6,397 bases of DNA. Source: Steroidobacteraceae bacterium (lineage in GTDB: Bacteria; Pseudomonadota; Gammaproteobacteria; Steroidobacterales; Steroidobacteraceae). The notes beneath the pieces were generated by a model that was not told the DNA's origin, searched no databases, and saw only the letters and a program-made list of their open reading frames with translations. Below, piece after piece: positions 1 through 6,028 of the stretch (the first letter of the stretch is position 1; every line of letters begins with the position of its first letter). The stretch is from the NCBI GenBank assembly GCA_021325695.1, contig JAJTCR010000087.1:1-6397 (forward strand). The letters are read 5' to 3'. Made by a program: the position numbers and the translations under genes.

Positions 1-76
1 GCTGGCCGAGGCCGGTGCCACCGCCCGTGACCAGGGCGCGCTTGCCCGAGAGGTCGAAGATCCGTGCTGTCGTCAT
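1..76 (-). CDS. Short-chain dehydrogenase/reductase (SDR), N-terminal fragment
   Basis: Reading the minus strand from an ATG at 76-74 gives 25 codons that run off the left edge. The fragment contains D-L-S-G-K-R-A-L-V-T-G-G-G-T-G-L-G: the beta1 strand followed by the TGxxxGxG nucleotide-binding motif of classical SDR enzymes, at the usual distance from the start (Gly-rich loop at about residues 17-24). These enzymes oxidise or reduce hydroxyl/keto groups with NAD(P)H, often 3-hydroxyacyl-CoA or steroid alcohols in clusters like this one. A G-rich Shine-Dalgarno (five G, plus-strand 81-85) lies 4 nt upstream of the start. It is transcribed divergently from the DUF35-thiolase operon. The catalytic Tyr-x3-Lys lies outside the window, so family is secure but substrate is not. 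Confidence 0.85.
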   Translation of the reverse strand, partial: MTTARIFDLSGKRALVTGGGTGLGQ

Positions 77-102
77 GCGTCCCCCGCCGCCGCTGGCCAA
101 GG

Positions 103-132
103 TTGTCAAATGCCCTGCGACGCGCGTATCTT
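103..132 (+). promoter_or_regulatory. Candidate sigma70-type promoter for the DUF35-thiolase-ACAD-kinase operon
   Basis: TTGTCA at 103-108 matches the -35 consensus at five of six positions. After an 18-nt spacer, TATCTT at 127-132 matches the -10 consensus at four of six. This lies in the most A/T-rich part of the divergent region. Transcription would begin near 139, downstream of the ATG at 110 but upstream of GTG 176 and GTG 185. This favours one of the later starts for the first operon gene. The minus strand also has a perfect TTGACA (109-104), but no -10 at the right distance before the divergent SDR start. Judged by eye only. Confidence 0.4.
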
Positions 133-141
133 ATCCACTCC

Positions 142-155
142 CGACCGTCTGGTCG
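142..155. repeat. Small inverted repeat CGACC-N4-GGTCG, possible operator
   Basis: Arms of five perfectly complementary bases (142-146 and 151-155) flank GTCT. The repeat sits just downstream of the predicted transcription start of the plus-strand operon, in the divergent region shared with the SDR gene, a position suited to a repressor site. It does not resemble the CTAAC-N8-GTTAG repeat in front of the tetR gene, so binding by that regulator is not implied. Five-base arms occur by chance often in G+C-rich DNA. Confidence 0.2.
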
Positions 156-175
156 AACGAATATTGTGGAGCTCG

Positions 176-604
176 GTGGGCGACGTGCGCAGCAGGGCGA
201 TCGACGATGCGCTGTTCGACTGGCCTGCGCCAGACCCGGCCTTGAAGGCCTCGCGGTGCCGGCATTGCGGCGCCCACGCGTTTCCCGCCATGGAGAGCTG
301 CCGCAACTGCGGCGGCACCGAAGTCGAGGCCGTCGAGCTGCCGCGACGCGGCACGCTGTGGACCTGGACCGTCCAGCGTTTCCTGCCGAAACCGCCCTAC
401 CGCAGCCTGCAGACCGAGACGACGTTCGAGCCGTTCGGCGTCGGCCACGTCGAGCTGCCGGGTACGCTGCGGATCGAAACGCGCCTGCTCGAGCAAGACC
501 CGGCACGGCTGCGGATCGGTGCGCCCGTCGAGCTCGCGTTCTACACGCAGTACGTCGAGACGGACGGCACCGAGGTCGTCAACTACGCCTTCCGGATGGC
601 CTGA
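176..604 (+). CDS. DUF35 zinc-ribbon / OB-fold acyl-CoA-binding protein, thiolase/aldolase partner
   Basis: About 142 residues from the proposed GTG start. A rubredoxin-like zinc ribbon comes first: C28-x2-C31 and C42-x2-C45, with ten residues between the pairs. A C-terminal OB fold follows, including a Leu-Pro-Arg-Arg-Gly-Thr-Leu-Trp-Thr-Trp segment and the Glu-Pro-Phe-Gly-Val-Gly-His-Val stretch typical of DUF35 proteins. These proteins have no known catalysis of their own. They form complexes with SCP2-type thiolases/aldolases (for example the Ltp2 partner, ChsH2) and help bind the CoA substrate. The next gene, 10 nt downstream, is such a thiolase-like protein, which fits the pairing. Start choice: the frame is open from ATG 110 (164 residues), but that start precedes the predicted transcription start. 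GTG 176 has GGAG four bases upstream, and GTG 185 is another possibility; both give the usual short leader before the zinc ribbon. Family is secure, start is not. Confidence 0.88.
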   Translation: MGDVRSRAIDDALFDWPAPDPALKASRCRHCGAHAFPAMESCRNCGGTEVEAVELPRRGTLWTWTVQRFLPKPPYRSLQTETTFEPFGVGHVELPGTLRIETRLLEQDPARLRIGAPVELAFYTQYVETDGTEVVNYAFRMA

Positions 605-611
605 GGGGGGA
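605..611 (+). promoter_or_regulatory. Shine-Dalgarno of the thiolase-like gene
   Basis: A GGGGGGA run directly after the stop codon of the DUF35 gene, three bases before ATG 615, supports this start over the upstream in-frame ATG at 519. That start would overlap the DUF35 gene by 86 nt with a low-complexity Arg/Ser-rich leader. The same 12 bases, GGGGGACGCATG, form the initiation region of the divergent SDR gene (minus strand, 85-74). Confidence 0.6.
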
Positions 612-614
612 CGC

Positions 615-1757
615 ATGCGGGCAGCGATCGTCGGCATCGGCATCCATCCCTTCGGTCGCACGCCGGGCGTCAGCGGATTGCAGCAGGGCGCCGTCGCCGC
701 GCGTCGCGCCCTCGCGGACGCCGGCGTGCGCTGGCAGGACATGCAGTTTGCCTACGGCGGCAGCTATTCGGCCGGAAACGCCGACGCGCTCGGCAACGAA
801 CTCGGCCTGACCGGCATCCCGTTCATCAACGTGCTGAACGGCTGTGCGACCGGCGGCAGCGCGCTGGTCGCGGCCTGCCAGGCGATCACGTCCGGCGCGG
901 CCGACCTCGGCCTGGTCGTCGGTTTCGACAAGCACGACCGCGGCGCCTTCAACGCGCAGCCCGCCGAGGACGGGCTCGGCGACTGGTCCGGCGAAGCCGG
1001 GTTCATGGTCACCACGCAGTTCTTCGCCATGAAGCTGCGGCGCTACATGCACGACCACGGAATCCACGCGGACAGCCTCGTGCGCGTCGCGGAAAAGGCG
1101 TACGCCAACGGCGCGCTCAACCCGAACGCCTGGCGGCGCACGCCGATCGGCTTCGACGAGATCCAGCGCTCGACGATGGTCAACGATCCGCTCACCAAGT
1201 ACATGTTCTGCTCCCCCGCCGAGGGTGGCGTCGCGCTCGTCGTCTGTCGCGAAGACCGCGCGAAGCGTTACACGCCGACGCCGATCTATGTCAGCGCGGC
1301 GGCGATGCGCACGCGTCGCGCCGGTGCGTTCGAGGTCTACGGCACCTCGGTGTCGCTCGACGATGCCCCGAACGCGACGGCCCTGGCCTCGCGGGCCGCC
1401 TACGAAATGGCCGGCCTTGGACCGGCGGACGTACACGTCGCGTCCATCCAGGACACCGAGTCCGGCGCCGAGTTGATGCACATGGCCGAAAACGGCTTCT
1501 GCGAACACGGCGAGCAGGACGACCTGCTCGCGCGCGGCGCGACGCGCATCGACGGACGCCTGCCGATCAACACCGACGGCGGGTGCCTGGCCAACGGCGA
1601 ACCGATCGGCGCCTCCGGTCTGCGCCAGGTCCACGAGATCGTGCTGCAACTCCGCGGAGCCGCGGGCGCCCGCCAGGTGCAGCGTCCGCTCATGACGGGC
1701 TACACGCACGTGTACGGCGCTCCTGGCGTCAGCGCCGTCACGGTCCTGCAGAAATGA
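615..1757 (+). CDS. SCP2-thiolase / lipid-transfer-like protein (thiolase or Ltp2-type retro-aldolase)
   Basis: 380 residues, normal for the non-specific lipid-transfer/thiolase family. The N-terminal half has Asn-Gly-Cys-Ala-Thr-Gly-Gly-Ser-Ala around Cys77 (the thiolase nucleophile position), then Gly-Phe-Asp-Lys (103-106), and later Asp-Pro-Leu-Thr-Lys-Tyr-Met-Phe-Cys. The C-terminal half has the family frame Asn-Thr-Asp-Gly-Gly-Cys-Leu-Ala. Several catalytic positions differ from true thiolases: HDCF is Gln279-Asp-Thr-Glu, GHPxG is Gly-Glu329-Pro-Ile-Gly, and the final Cys-Gly-Gly-Gly loop is Tyr-Gly-Ala-Pro-Gly (367-371). Loss of these groups is also seen in Ltp2-like aldolases, which split beta-hydroxyacyl-CoA side chains of steroids together with a DUF35 partner. 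The DUF35 gene immediately upstream supports a complex. A retro-aldolase role is inference; a non-canonical thiolase remains possible. ATG 615 is chosen for its strong Shine-Dalgarno and the typical Arg-Ala-Ala-Ile-Val-Gly-Ile-Gly beginning. Confidence 0.9.
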   Translation: MRAAIVGIGIHPFGRTPGVSGLQQGAVAARRALADAGVRWQDMQFAYGGSYSAGNADALGNELGLTGIPFINVLNGCATGGSALVAACQAITSGAADLGLVVGFDKHDRGAFNAQPAEDGLGDWSGEAGFMVTTQFFAMKLRRYMHDHGIHADSLVRVAEKAYANGALNPNAWRRTPIGFDEIQRSTMVNDPLTKYMFCSPAEGGVALVVCREDRAKRYTPTPIYVSAAAMRTRRAGAFEVYGTSVSLDDAPNATALASRAAYEMAGLGPADVHVASIQDTESGAELMHMAENGFCEHGEQDDLLARGATRIDGRLPINTDGGCLANGEPIGASGLRQVHEIVLQLRGAAGARQVQRPLMTGYTHVYGAPGVSAVTVLQK

Positions 1758-1789
1758 GCACGCGATCGGCGCTCCCGATCCCTGCCTGA
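1754..1789 (+). other. 11-codon mini-ORF in the thiolase-ACAD gap
   Basis: ATG 1754 overlaps the thiolase stop as ATGA. It opens an 11-codon frame (M-S-T-R-S-A-L-P-I-P-A) ending in TGA at 1787-1789, nine bases before the ATG of the acyl-CoA dehydrogenase at 1799. That ATG has no convincing purine-rich Shine-Dalgarno. Ribosomes terminating on the thiolase could translate this mini-ORF and reinitiate at 1799, coupling the genes. It may equally be a chance reading frame; the peptide itself has no recognisable feature. Confidence 0.25.
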
Positions 1790-1798
1790 CGCACCGAC

Positions 1799-4135
1799 AT
1801 GGGCTTCGACCTCGACGAACGACTCCTGCTCGAGCGCACCCTCGGCGACTTCCTGGGCGACGCGTGCTCGCTCGAGCGTCGACGCGCCGCGCTCGCCGCC
1901 GACGAGCCCTTCGACGAGCGCAACTGGCGAACGCTGGCCGAGATGGGTGCGCTGGCCTTGCCGATCGCCGAATCGGACGGCGGCCTCGGGGGCGGCGTGG
2001 CGGACCTGATGGCGGTGGCCCGGCTGCTGGGATCGGCCCTCTCGACCGAACCCTACCTGACCTGCGCCGTCCTGCCGGCGCGGTTGCTCGCGAACTTCCC
2101 CGGCAACGGCCGGCGGTCGGACTGGCTGCAGCGGCTTGCCGCCGGCGAGGCGCTCTTCGGCTTTGCGCACCTCGAGCGCGGCGCGGCCGGGACCGATACG
2201 TTGCCCGCGGCCCGCCTGCATGCGAGCAGCACTGGACTGCGACTCAACGGTCGCAAGCTGCACGTTCCGCTCGCGCGCGTGCTGGCAGGCTTCATCGTCT
2301 CGGCCATCACCGATGACGGGAACACGGTGTTGTGCCTCGTGCCCGCGGATGCGGGTGCGATCCGCATACGTTCCTATCGACTCGTCGATGCGCAACTGGC
2401 CGGCGAAGTCGCCTTCGACGATGTCCCGCTCCGGACCGAAGACGTGCTGTGGACCGACGTCGATCGTGTCCTCCGGGAGGCGCTCGAGCTCGCGGCGGCC
2501 GTCGCGGCGGCGGATTCCGTCGGGTGCATGCAGCAGTTGACCGAACGAACGGCGCAGTACCTCAACGACCGCCGTCAGTTCGGCCAGCCGATTGGCCGCT
2601 TCCAGGCCCTCAAGCACCGGCTGGTCGATGCCTACGCCGCGCTCGAGCAGGCCTCGGCGTTGCTGGGGACAGTCGGTCTCGAGCGCGCCCCGGGCTGGTC
2701 CGCGCGTGTCGCGGCCGCCAAGGCTTTCGTGGACCGCCAGGGAATTCGCGTCGGCCACGAGGCCGTGCAGATGCACGGGGCGATGGGGCTGACCGACGAA
2801 CTCGCGATCAGCCACTACCACAAACGCATCGTGTGCAACGCGGGTCTCCACGGTGGCCCCGACGCGCAGCTGCACAGGGTGTGGCGCGACTGGCCAGTCG
2901 CCGATCCGCACGCGCCGAGCGCCGCGCTGCCATTCGCCGAGTCGCTGGGCCGCGAGGAACTCGCGTTCCAGCAGGAAGTGCAGGCGTTCCTGGCAAGCGA
3001 TCTCGACCGCGGGACGCGCCTCGCCACGCGTCGCCTGACCTGCACGTTCCTCGAACGCGACGTGACCGACGCCTGGCAGGCGCGTTTGCACCGGCGCGGG
3101 TGGCTTGCCCCGCTGTGGCCCCGCGAGCACGGCGGCACGGGCTGGACTGCGGTCCAGCGCTTCCTCTTCGAATACGAGTGCGCGCTCGCGGGCGCGCCCG
3201 AGCGCATCCCGATGGGCCTGCGCTACGTCGGCCCGATCGTCGCGCAGTACGGCTCGGACTGGCAGAAGCAGTATTTCCTGCCGCGAATCCTCAGCGGCGA
3301 GCACTACTGGGCGCAGGGCTTCTCGGAGCCCGGCGCGGGGTCGGACCTCGCCGCGGTCCGGACGACGGCCGTGATCGACGGCGAGCACTATCTCGTCAAC
3401 GGCACCAAGATCTGGACCACCAACGCACACTTCGCCGACTGGATCTTCTGCCTCGTGCGTACGAGCGCCACGGGCAAGCCGCAGGAGGGCATCAGTTTCC
3501 TGCTCGTCGACCTGCGCAGCCCCGGCATCCGCATCGAGCCGATCACGCTGCTGGCCGGCGATCACGAGGTCAACCAGGTGTTCTTCGACGACGTGCGCGT
3601 GCCGCGCCAGAACCTGGTCGGGGAGGCGGGGCGCGGCTGGCAGTACGCCAAGTTCCTGCTCGAGCTGGAACGTGGCGGTACGCTGCTCTGCGGTCGTGTC
3701 CGCGCGGAGTTCAATGCGATCAAGGAACACGTCGCCGGACCCCGCAAGCACCTGCTCGAGCAGGACACCTGGCGGCGACGGTTCGCGGAGCTCGAGGTGC
3801 GCCTGATGGCGCTCGAAGCCTTCGAGTTCCGCACGGCGCGCGCGTCGACCGACGCGACGGACCCCGGCGTCGGCGGCTCGGTCATCAAGCTGGTGTCGTC
3901 CGAGCTGCACCAGGACGTCACGCAGTTCGGCGTCGAAGTCGCCGGCGTCGCCGCGCTCGAACTCGAGTCAGCGCGACCGCTCGGCTCGCCGGAGCAGCTC
4001 GGGTACCCGGGCCCCGACCTCGACCTGGTCGCGATGCCACGCTACCTCAACACGCGCGCGACGACGATCTACGCGGGGTCGAGCGAGATCCAGCGCGAGA
4101 TCATCGCGAAACACGTGCTCGGGTTCAGGCCCTGA
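1799..4135 (+). CDS. Fused two-domain acyl-CoA dehydrogenase (FadE34/ChsE3-like architecture)
   Basis: 778 residues, twice the usual size, made of two acyl-CoA dehydrogenase (ACAD) units in tandem. These flavoenzymes make trans-2-enoyl-CoA from acyl-CoA. The first half (about 1-365) resembles a beta-type subunit, with Arg-Arg-Gln-Phe-Gly-Gln-Pro-Ile-Gly (258-266) and Met-His-Gly-Ala-Met-Gly (325-330), but no Glu-Arg pair at the helix-G position. The second half (about 380-778) has Phe-Ser-Glu-Pro-Gly-Ala-Gly-Ser-Asp (508-516) and Trp-Thr-Thr-Asn (539-542) of the FAD/substrate site, Leu-Glu-Leu-Glu624-Arg, and Tyr-Ala759-Gly-Ser-Ser-Glu-Ile-Gln near the end. Ala759 replaces the Glu376-type base of medium-chain enzymes, so Glu624, equivalent to Glu254 of isovaleryl-CoA dehydrogenase, is the likely base. 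Steroid-degrading ACADs are alpha2-beta2 heterotetramers, and FadE34 is a fused version; this protein fits that plan. Substrate is unknown. No clear Shine-Dalgarno is visible, and the stop overlaps the next start. Confidence 0.92.
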   Translation: MGFDLDERLLLERTLGDFLGDACSLERRRAALAADEPFDERNWRTLAEMGALALPIAESDGGLGGGVADLMAVARLLGSALSTEPYLTCAVLPARLLANFPGNGRRSDWLQRLAAGEALFGFAHLERGAAGTDTLPAARLHASSTGLRLNGRKLHVPLARVLAGFIVSAITDDGNTVLCLVPADAGAIRIRSYRLVDAQLAGEVAFDDVPLRTEDVLWTDVDRVLREALELAAAVAAADSVGCMQQLTERTAQYLNDRRQFGQPIGRFQALKHRLVDAYAALEQASALLGTVGLERAPGWSARVAAAKAFVDRQGIRVGHEAVQMHGAMGLTDELAISHYHKRIVCNAGLHGGPDAQLHRVWRDWPVADPHAPSAALPFAESLGREELAFQQEVQAFLASDLDRGTRLATRRLTCTFLERDVTDAWQARLHRRGWLAPLWPREHGGTGWTAVQRFLFEYECALAGAPERIPMGLRYVGPIVAQYGSDWQKQYFLPRILSGEHYWAQGFSEPGAGSDLAAVRTTAVIDGEHYLVNGTKIWTTNAHFADWIFCLVRTSATGKPQEGISFLLVDLRSPGIRIEPITLLAGDHEVNQVFFDDVRVPRQNLVGEAGRGWQYAKFLLELERGGTLLCGRVRAEFNAIKEHVAGPRKHLLEQDTWRRRFAELEVRLMALEAFEFRTARASTDATDPGVGGSVIKLVSSELHQDVTQFGVEVAGVAALELESARPLGSPEQLGYPGPDLDLVAMPRYLNTRATTIYAGSSEIQREIIAKHVLGFRP

Positions 4136-5256
4136 TGCAGGACGACACCAGAAACCCGGACGAAGCCACGCCGGCACCCGCCGACGCGCGTCGCAAGTAC
4201 CTGGGCGACGTGGGCGCGGTGCACCGCGGCATGGAACTCGACGCGCAACGCCTCACGGGCTACCTCGAAGCGGCGATCAAGGGCTTCCGTGGTCCGCTCG
4301 CCGTGCAGCAGTTCGACGGCGGACAGTCGAACCCGACCTACCTGCTGCACACGCCGGCGGCGAAGTTCGTGCTGCGCCGCCGTCCGCCCGGCGTGCTGCT
4401 CGAATCGGCGCACCAGGTGCACCGCGAATTCCGCGTGATGTCGGCGCTCCACGGCGCGGGCTTTCCCGTGCCGGAGCCCGTGGCCATGTGCTTCGACGAG
4501 GAAGTGATCGGCTCGCAGTTCTACGTCATGCGGTTCGTGGCCGGCAGGATCTTCTGCGATTGCCGCATGCCCGACCTGTCAGCCGATGAACGCGCGACGG
4601 TGTTCGACTCGGTGAACGAGACACTGGCCCGGTTGCACACGCTCGACCCGCAGGGTCTCGGACTCGGCGATTTCGGCCGGCCGGGCAACTACTTCGCGCG
4701 CCAGGTCGCGCGCTGGAGCCGGCAATACGAGGGCTCCCGCACCGACGACATCGGCGAGATGGACAAGCTCGTCGCCTGGCTGCCCGCGGCCGTGCCGTCG
4801 GACGACGGCAGGGTCGGCGTGATCCACGGCGACTTTTCGTTCCACAACGTCATGATCGACCCAGGGACCGGCCGTGTCGCTGCGGTGATCGACTGGGAGC
4901 TGTCGACGCTGGGCCATCCGATGGGCGACCTGAGTTATCACCTGATGGAATGGTATCGACCCGACGGTGTCGACGTGCGCGGCACGCTGCGCGGAGCGAA
5001 CCTGGCCGCGCTCGGCATTCCCACGCTGGAGCAATACGCGGCACGGTACGCGGAGCGCACCGGCTTCGACGTGCACGGCATCGCGCCGTTCTACCGCGCG
5101 TTCAACCTGTTCCGCGTCGCCGCGATCCTGCAGGGCGTCGCCCATCGAGCGACGCAGGGCAACGCGGCCGCCAGCAACGCGCTCGAGGTCGGGCGGCTGG
5201 TCAGGCCGCTCGCGATCGCGGCCTGGCGCGAAGCGCAGGAGGCCGGCGCCACCTGA
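4135..5256 (+). CDS. APH-family phosphotransferase, ACAD10/ACAD11-type kinase (possible hydroxyacyl-CoA kinase)
   Basis: 373 residues with an aminoglycoside-phosphotransferase/choline-kinase fold. Visible motifs: a nucleotide loop, Phe-Asp-Gly-Gly-Gln-Ser-Asn (60-66); Phe-Val-Leu-Arg-Arg-Arg-Pro-Pro-Gly (78-86); Glu98 in His-Arg-Glu-Phe; the catalytic loop His231-Gly-Asp233 with Asn238; and the metal-binding Asp253-Trp-Glu. The ending, with Phe-Asn-Leu-Phe-Arg and Gln-Gly-Val, matches the subgroup attached to or next to acyl-CoA dehydrogenases. In LvaA of levulinate catabolism and in mammalian ACAD10/ACAD11, this kinase type phosphorylates 4-hydroxyacyl-CoA. That role is inferred here from family and from the neighbouring dehydrogenase; drug resistance is unlikely. 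The ATG overlaps the dehydrogenase stop as TGATG, so translation is probably coupled. The first 30 or so residues are polar and rich in Ala/Pro/Asp. An internal ATG at 4231 (Met33) is a less likely start. Confidence 0.88.
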   Translation: MQDDTRNPDEATPAPADARRKYLGDVGAVHRGMELDAQRLTGYLEAAIKGFRGPLAVQQFDGGQSNPTYLLHTPAAKFVLRRRPPGVLLESAHQVHREFRVMSALHGAGFPVPEPVAMCFDEEVIGSQFYVMRFVAGRIFCDCRMPDLSADERATVFDSVNETLARLHTLDPQGLGLGDFGRPGNYFARQVARWSRQYEGSRTDDIGEMDKLVAWLPAAVPSDDGRVGVIHGDFSFHNVMIDPGTGRVAAVIDWELSTLGHPMGDLSYHLMEWYRPDGVDVRGTLRGANLAALGIPTLEQYAARYAERTGFDVHGIAPFYRAFNLFRVAAILQGVAHRATQGNAAASNALEVGRLVRPLAIAAWREAQEAGAT

Positions 5257-5282
5257 GCCCGCGCGTCCGGCGGAGTGCTCAG
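5253..5282. terminator. Candidate bidirectional hairpin terminator between convergent genes
   Basis: CTGAGCCCGC (5253-5262) pairs with GCGG (5270-5273) and, after a 3-base bulge, GCTCAG (5277-5282). This leaves a 7-base loop and a ten-pair, G+C-rich stem. The stem contains the kinase stop TGA (5254-5256) and the complement of the TetR stop (5279-5281). It fills the 22-nt gap between convergent genes. No run of T follows on either strand, so it is not a classical rho-independent terminator; it may act in RNA 3'-end protection or rho-assisted termination. Confidence 0.4.
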
Positions 5283-5998
5283 CGCGGTTCGAGCCCGTTG
5301 CTGAAGATGTCCCAGCACTTCGCCGCCAGCACCTCGGGCGCGGGGTCCTTGTGCGGCCGGTACCACTGGTACGCCCAGTTGCAGATGCCGAACAGGCAGT
5401 GTGCCGTCAGCGCAGGATCGGCCTTGCGCACGGTGCCGTCCGCCATGGCCTTCTTGATCACGCCGGTGATCAGTGCCACGTACTCGTCGCGCTTGACGGC
5501 GATCGCTGCGCGCTGATCCGGGTCGAGTTCGCGGAAGTGCTCGAAGAACGCCCGGACATAGCCGGGATAGTCGTGCAGCAGCTTGAAGACGTCGTCGACG
5601 ACGCCTCTGAGCACGGCCATCGCATCGGCGCCGGTCTCGAGCCGCGCATCCGTGTTCCTGCGCAACGTGCCGATGAACAGCTCGTGCAGCATGAACAGGA
5701 TCTCGTCCTTGCCGGAGATGTAGTGATACAGCGTCGGCTTCTTGAGCCCCGCGGCCTCGGCGATCATGGACATGTTGACGCCGTGGTAGCCGACCCTGTC
5801 GAACAGCCGCGCCGCACCGCGCAGGATTTCGCGCTTGCGCCGCAGGGTCTGCTCGACGTCGACCTTGGGCCCGCGCTTGCCGGGTACCTTCGGCGAGGCA
5901 GCTTCCTGGCGCGTATCGTCCGACGGACGCCGCGCGATGCGCGCCGCGTTCCGGGCCGGCCCGGGCTTCACTGATCCTTTCGAGGCAACTCTGCTCAC
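5279..5998 (-). CDS. TetR/AcrR-family transcriptional regulator
   Basis: 239 residues from a GTG at 5998-5996, with AGGGAG (plus-strand 6005-6010) six bases upstream. The first 50 or so residues are a basic, Pro/Lys/Arg-rich, probably disordered tail, longer than usual for TetR proteins. The DNA-binding domain follows: Arg-Glu-Ile-Leu-x3-Ala-Ala-Arg-Leu-Phe (57-66), Gly-Tyr (70-71), then the helix-turn-helix with Ile79-Ala-x3-Gly84 and Lys-Pro-Thr-Leu-Tyr-His-Tyr (87-93), and Gly-Lys-Asp-Glu-Ile-Leu (96-101). The rest is an all-helical ligand/dimer domain of unknown ligand. TetR proteins in acyl-CoA clusters are usually repressors released by a CoA thioester, which is the likely role here but not shown. 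It is convergent to the operon, downstream of the flavin oxidoreductase, and has its own promoter-like region with an inverted repeat, suggesting autoregulation. A second in-frame GTG nine codons in, preceded by AAAGGA, is an alternative start. Confidence 0.92.
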   Translation of the reverse strand: MSRVASKGSVKPGPARNAARIARRPSDDTRQEAASPKVPGKRGPKVDVEQTLRRKREILRGAARLFDRVGYHGVNMSMIAEAAGLKKPTLYHYISGKDEILFMLHELFIGTLRRNTDARLETGADAMAVLRGVVDDVFKLLHDYPGYVRAFFEHFRELDPDQRAAIAVKRDEYVALITGVIKKAMADGTVRKADPALTAHCLFGICNWAYQWYRPHKDPAPEVLAAKCWDIFSNGLEPR

Positions 5999-6022
5999 AC
6001 CACTCTCCCTCGCACTTGCGCG

Positions 6023-6028
6023 ATTCTA
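6023..6028 (-). promoter_or_regulatory. Candidate -10 box (TAGAAT) of the tetR gene
   Basis: On the minus strand, TAGAAT matches the TATAAT consensus at five of six positions, about 25 bases upstream of the GTG at 5998. That leaves room for a short leader containing the Shine-Dalgarno. No good -35 hexamer is seen 16-18 bases further up, where the sequence is G+C-rich. The box overlaps the right arm of the inverted repeat at 6026-6043, so a bound repressor would block it. Confidence 0.4.

Noticed and set aside
104..109. Perfect TTGACA on the minus strand as -35 box for the SDR gene
   Set aside because: It lies only 27 bases from the SDR start, and the position 17 bases downstream is a G-run rather than a -10 box.
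74..617. Identical 12-base initiation sequence GGGGGACGCATG before the SDR and the thiolase-like gene
   Set aside because: Mostly a G-rich Shine-Dalgarno plus ATG; similarity does not extend into flanking bases, so chance is sufficient.
579..1709. 376-codon antisense open frame opposite the thiolase-like gene
   Set aside because: Same base-composition effect; no family motifs and no plausible initiation region.
1700..3910. 736-codon antisense open frame opposite the dehydrogenase gene
   Set aside because: The translation is low-complexity, rich in Arg/Ala/Val/Asp/Glu, with no recognisable domain. The opposite strand encodes a clear two-domain enzyme; long antisense frames are expected at this base composition.
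2332..4134. Open plus-strand frame of about 600 codons inside the dehydrogenase gene, continuous with the kinase frame
   Set aside because: It is an Arg/Ala/Gly-rich shadow without domain motifs, created by high G+C at third codon positions. The kinase has its own ATG at the TGATG overlap.
487..5192. Frequent recurrence of CTCGAG / GCTCGAGC throughout the operon
   Set aside because: The copies coincide with in-frame Leu-Glu or overlapping codon pairs in the preferred codons CTC and GAG; spacing is irregular, so it is codon usage rather than a repeat element.
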